A stretch of DNA of 34,337 bases from contig DDSO01000131.1 in the NCBI GenBank assembly GCA_002343425.1, forward strand, positions 21,079 to 55,415, given 5' to 3'. The notes under the pieces are model-generated. The model did not search any database and was not told the origin of the DNA. It saw nothing but the letters and a program-made list of their open reading frames with translations. Below are positions 31,172 to 34,337 of the stretch, in pieces; within the stretch, counting starts at the first letter, position 1, and each line of letters begins with the position of its first letter. This DNA comes from Brevundimonas sp. UBA2388. Lineage in GTDB: Bacteria > Pseudomonadota > Alphaproteobacteria > Caulobacterales > Caulobacteraceae. A program made the translations under genes and the position numbers.

Positions 31172-31942
31172 ATGCCCCTCCAGCCCATTACCCACCCCCT
31201 GCTCGACCGCGCCGGCGTCCGTCATGGTTTCTTCACGCGCGAAGGCGGCGTCTCGACCGGCATCTATGAAGGCCTGAACACCGGCGTCGGCTCCAGGGAC
31301 GACCCCGCCGCCATCGCCGAGAACCGCCGCCGGATCGCCCACCATCTGGGCGGTGACTCAGACGATCTGGCCGCCTGCTTCCAGATCCACTCCGCCGTCG
31401 CCCATGTCGCCGAAGAGGGCTGGAAGGGCGCGCGGCCCGAGGGCGACGCCACGGTCACCGCCATCCCCGGCGTCATCTGCGCCGTCCTGACCGCCGACTG
31501 CGCCCCCATCCTGCTGGCCGACACCGAGGCCGGCGTCGTCGGCGCCGCCCATGCGGGCTGGAAGGGCGCGCTGGACGGGATTGTCCACGCCACCGTCGCC
31601 GCCATGCAGGCCCTCGGCGCCGAACCCCGCCGCATGGTCGCCGTCGTCGGTCCCTGTATCGCCCAGCCGTCCTATGAGGTCGGCGCCGACTTTCAGGACC
31701 GGTTCGAGCATCATGATCCGGGCAGCGCCCGCTTCTTCGCGCCCGGCGAAAGCGCCGACAAACGGCTGTTCGACCTGCCCGCCTTCGTCCTGTGGCGGCT
31801 GGAGCAGGCCGGTGTCGCCGACGCCGCCTGGACGGGCGACGACACGCGGGTCGATGCGGCGCGGTTCTATTCGAACCGGCGGGCGTATCTGAGTGGAGAG
31901 GCCGACTTTGGCCGGCTGATGAGCGCGATCAGCCTGGGCTGA
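31172..31942 (+). CDS. pgeF: Peptidoglycan editing factor PgeF (YfiH, multicopper-oxidase-like fold)
   Basis: This 256-residue protein of the old 'laccase domain' DUF152 family has the three metal-site residues: His73 in FQIHSAVAH, Cys110 in TADCAPILL and His127 in AHAGWKG. The N-terminal HGFFTREGGVSTGIYEGLNTG and the late FYSNRRA are also conserved. E. coli YfiH is reported to keep wrong amino acids out of the first position of the peptidoglycan stem. Relatives show purine nucleoside activities. The ATG at 31172 follows the methyltransferase stop by two bases. It is convergent with lpxC. Confidence 0.93.
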   Translation: MPLQPITHPLLDRAGVRHGFFTREGGVSTGIYEGLNTGVGSRDDPAAIAENRRRIAHHLGGDSDDLAACFQIHSAVAHVAEEGWKGARPEGDATVTAIPGVICAVLTADCAPILLADTEAGVVGAAHAGWKGALDGIVHATVAAMQALGAEPRRMVAVVGPCIAQPSYEVGADFQDRFEHHDPGSARFFAPGESADKRLFDLPAFVLWRLEQAGVADAAWTGDDTRVDAARFYSNRRAYLSGEADFGRLMSAISLG

Positions 31943-31955
31943 TCCACCGGGATTT

Positions 31956-32867
31956 TCAGCCCGCCATCGCCATTTCAGGCACCCGCGTCGTTTCACGCCA
32001 CGACTGCGGATTGGCCAGCAGTTCGCGGACCAGCAGGTTGTTGATGGCGTGGCCCGCTTTCACGCCCTCATAGCGGCCCAGCAGGGGCGCGCCGAGCACA
32101 TAGAGGTCGCCGATAGCGTCCAGCGCCTTGTGCTTGACGAACTCGCGCTCCATCCGCAGCCCGCCGGGGTTCAGGATCTGGTCGCCGTCGATGACCACGG
32201 CGTTCTCCAGCGAACCGCCGCGGGCCAGACCGGCGCGGCGCAGGGCCTCGACCTCATGGGCGAAGCCGAAGGTGCGGGCCGCCATGATCTCGTTGCGGAA
32301 GGTTTCTTCGTCGACGACGAAGTCCACCACCTGATTGCCGATCACCGGGGTGTCGAAGTCGATCTCGAACCGCATCTCATAGCGGTCGCAGGGCAGCAGG
32401 GCGGCGCTCTTGTCGCCTTCCTGGACCCGGATCGGCTCGAGGATCTCGATATAGCGGACCGGGGCCTCCTGACGGCGGAAGCCGGCGCGGTCCAGCAGCT
32501 GGACGAATTGCAGCGCCGAACCGTCAAGGATCGGCAGTTCGGGGCCGTCCACCTCGACCACGGCGTTCGACACGCCCAGGGCGGCGAAGGCCGCCATCAG
32601 GTGTTCGATGGTCGACAGCCGAACGCCGGCGGCGTTCTCGATCATGGTGTTCAGACGGGCGTCGATCACGGCCTCGCCGGATACCGGAATCCGGTTGTCG
32701 CGGTCCTTGATGTCGGTGCGCACGAAGACGATGCCCGTGCCGGCCGGGGCCGGACGCACGGCCAGACGCACCCGGTCGCCCGTGTGCACGCCTACGCCCG
32801 CAATGATGGCAGGAGCGACGGTGGTCTTCTGGCGATGGTCGATTCTGACCGACAAACTCAAACTCAC
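31956..32867 (-). CDS. lpxC: UDP-3-O-acyl-N-acetylglucosamine deacetylase
   Basis: This 303-residue zinc enzyme catalyses the committed step of lipid A synthesis. Zinc ligands are His89 in STIEHLMAAF, and His246 and Asp250 in EFVKHKALDAIGD. His273 in AGHAINN is the catalytic acid, and Glu88 the base. Spacing matches E. coli LpxC (79, 238, 242, 265). The first codon is GTG (32867) with no good ribosome-binding site, so initiation may be weak or the start slightly different. It follows ftsZ in the same orientation, as in Caulobacter, but a strong terminator separates the two. Confidence 0.96.
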   Translation of the reverse strand: MSLSLSVRIDHRQKTTVAPAIIAGVGVHTGDRVRLAVRPAPAGTGIVFVRTDIKDRDNRIPVSGEAVIDARLNTMIENAAGVRLSTIEHLMAAFAALGVSNAVVEVDGPELPILDGSALQFVQLLDRAGFRRQEAPVRYIEILEPIRVQEGDKSAALLPCDRYEMRFEIDFDTPVIGNQVVDFVVDEETFRNEIMAARTFGFAHEVEALRRAGLARGGSLENAVVIDGDQILNPGGLRMEREFVKHKALDAIGDLYVLGAPLLGRYEGVKAGHAINNLLVRELLANPQSWRETTRVPEMAMAG

Positions 32868-32993
32868 TGCAGTTCTTGCGTCCCGCCTCTGTGTGCGGAG
32901 TTCGCCCCACGAACCGTCTACCGGCCCTGCCGCAAGCGCGAAATGAAAGTCGGGTTTCGAATTGTTTCGGTTTGATGAACCATACCCGGACGC

Positions 32994-33027
32994 AAAACCG
33001 CCCCGGAGCGGGGGCTCCGGGGCGGTT
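32994..33027 (-). terminator. Rho-independent terminator of ftsZ
   Basis: A perfect 13-bp inverted repeat, aaccgccccggag (32996-33008) and ctccggggcggtt (33015-33027), has a six-base loop. On the minus strand it is followed by a run of four T (32997-32994). It begins 19 bases after the ftsZ stop and shields lpxC from read-through. Confidence 0.88.
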
Positions 33028-33046
33028 CGTCAGGCTTGCGGCCGGA

Positions 33047-34337
33047 TCAGTTGGCCAGTCGTCTCAGGAACGACGGGATCTCCAGATCGTCCTCGGCCTC
33101 CCCGAGCTCGGGCGCCGGCTGTGTCTGGCTGGTGGCGCGCATTTCGGTCGTGCGCGACGCGGACGGATAGGTCGGCTGGGCCGGCTGGCGCTTGCCGCGG
33201 CCGAACAGGCTCCATCCGGACTTGCGGTGGTCCCGGTCGTCATAGTCTTCGTGGGCCGGCTCTTCGTGACGGGTCTCCGTCTGCGAAGCGGCGGTGCGGT
33301 CCATATACAGGTCGCCCTGCGCGACCGGCGCATCGGCCGCCGCGACGGTGCGGCTGCGCGGCGCGGATTCATACTCCTCGACCCACGGATCGACGATCGG
33401 CTCGAGGCTGCGTTCCTCGGCAACGTGGATCACCGGCTCCGGGCGGGGCTCGAAACGGGGTTCCGGGGCGCGGGCCGCGGTTCCGTAGGTGGGCTGGCTG
33501 GCCTGAAAGGTGGGGACGATCGGCGCGGCTTCGGCCTGACGCGGCGCCTCGGCGCGGACCGGCTCGCGGCCCAAATCCCGGGCGGCGTCATGACGCACAG
33601 GCTCGGCGCGCGAGGCGGCGTGGGCCGGGGTCGGCCGGCGGGTGTCGAACACCGAGGTCGTGGCGTTCGGCGTGGTCTTGACCGCGGCCAGGTCTTCCAT
33701 GCCGGTGGCCACGACCGAGACGCGGATCTTGCCGTCCAGGGCCGGGTCGAAGGCGGCCCCGAAGATGATGTTGGCGTCGGCGTCCACCTCGCCGGCGATG
33801 GCGTTGGCGGCCTCGTCGACTTCCAGCAGGGTCATGTCCATACCGCCGGTGATGTTCACCAGCACGGCCTTGGCGCCCTTCAGCGAGGTCTCGTCCAGCA
33901 GCGGATTGGCGATGGCGTTCTGGGCGGCCTGCAGGGCGCGGTCCTCGCCCGAGGCCTCGCCCGTGCCCATCATCGCCTTGCCCATTTCGGACATGACGGC
34001 GCGGACGTCGGCGAAATCGAGGTTGATCAGGCCCGGCAGGATCATCAGGTCGGTGATCGACCGCACGCCCGAGTGCAGCACCTGGTCGGCCATGCCGAAG
34101 GCGTCGGCGAAGGTGGTGCGCTCATTGGCGACGCGGAACAGGTTCTGGTTCGGAATGACGATCAGGGTGTCGACATAGCGCTGCAGCTCGGCGATGCCGG
34201 CATCGGCCAGACGCATGCGGTGACGGCCTTCGAAGGTGAAGGGCTTGGTCACGACGCCGACCGTCAGAATGCCGCGGTCGCGCGCACATTTGGCGATGAC
34301 GGGGGCGGCGCCGGTGCCGGTGCCGCCACCCATGCCG
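33047..34337 (-). CDS. ftsZ: Cell division protein FtsZ (C-terminal part, 5' end outside the window)
   Basis: The gene runs off the right edge. About 430 residues are visible, starting at the tubulin signature [12 protein letters not shown], so roughly the first 100 residues are missing. Visible parts are the rest of the GTPase domain ([11 protein letters not shown]7-loop region [26 protein letters not shown]) and the C-terminal domain to about visible residue 215 ([15 protein letters not shown]). A disordered linker of about 195 residues, rich in Pro, Glu, Arg and Ala, follows. The conserved C-terminal peptide is [14 protein letters not shown]. That peptide binds FtsA, ZapA-type and other partners in other bacteria. 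FtsZ polymerises into the division ring. The linker is long, as in Caulobacter-type FtsZ. Confidence 0.97.
   Translation of the reverse strand, partial: GMGGGTGTGAAPVIAKCARDRGILTVGVVTKPFTFEGRHRMRLADAGIAELQRYVDTLIVIPNQNLFRVANERTTFADAFGMADQVLHSGVRSITDLMILPGLINLDFADVRAVMSEMGKAMMGTGEASGEDRALQAAQNAIANPLLDETSLKGAKAVLVNITGGMDMTLLEVDEAANAIAGEVDADANIIFGAAFDPALDGKIRVSVVATGMEDLAAVKTTPNATTSVFDTRRPTPAHAASRAEPVRHDAARDLGREPVRAEAPRQAEAAPIVPTFQASQPTYGTAARAPEPRFEPRPEPVIHVAEERSLEPIVDPWVEEYESAPRSRTVAAADAPVAQGDLYMDRTAASQTETRHEEPAHEDYDDRDHRKSGWSLFGRGKRQPAQPTYPSASRTTEMRATSQTQPAPELGEAEDDLEIPSFLRRLAN

Noticed and set aside
32962..33681. A plus-strand frame of 239 codons antisense to ftsZ
   Set aside because: It is Arg/Pro/Gly-rich shadow of the FtsZ linker and carries no domain.

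Overview
The window is high-GC, gene-dense chromosomal DNA of an alphaproteobacterium, most likely Caulobacterales (Brevundimonas/Caulobacter type). The clues are the FtsZ with a long acidic/proline-rich linker and an alphaproteobacterial C-terminal peptide, with lpxC directly downstream; twin 70-residue cold-shock proteins; a NDUFAF7-type methyltransferase (complex I assembly) after lgt; and promoter-like sequences fitting the Caulobacter housekeeping consensus. The assignment is inference from gene content. I see no rRNA, tRNA, CRISPR array, transposase, integrase or phage gene.

Layout. 1-4012: nitronate monooxygenase, a TorF-like outer-membrane protein, a small unknown protein, two near-identical cold-shock genes with matching structured leaders around a fasciclin lipoprotein, and a small Lys/Ala-tailed protein. 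4116-6053: secreted S9 peptidase. 6073-11141 (minus): cystathionine beta-synthase, three tandem exported alpha/beta-hydrolases, and a cystathionine gamma-lyase/synthase, which together look like a reverse-transsulfuration locus with three hydrolases placed between its two enzymes. 11254-15391 (plus): RNase R, a DUF4424-type exported protein and a NUDT19-like Nudix hydrolase.

15440-20653 (plus) is the most unusual part. Five genes (KAS III-like condensing enzyme, NAD(P)-dependent SDR, AHL-lactonase-like metallo-beta-lactamase fold protein, F390/CoF-synthetase-like adenylating enzyme, ATP-grasp ligase) overlap stop-to-start at every junction and so form one translationally coupled operon. This looks like a compact biosynthetic pathway for an acyl-derived small molecule, reminiscent of oleABCD logic but with different hydrolase and ligase families. 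The product is unknown.

20662-28129: GST and concentrative nucleoside transporter (minus), DUF4349-type lipoprotein, ilvE (minus) with a readable promoter, an OmpR-type response regulator/histidine kinase pair, an exported unknown protein, and proC (minus). Two convergent pairs here (DUF4349/ilvE and the exported protein/proC) end inside a shared CTAG tetramer. 28134-34337: ybjN-like gene and ubiK (minus); lgt, NDUFAF7-like methyltransferase and pgeF (plus, a tight operon); lpxC and the 3' part of ftsZ (minus), separated by a strong terminator. No gene-free stretch exceeds 300 bases.
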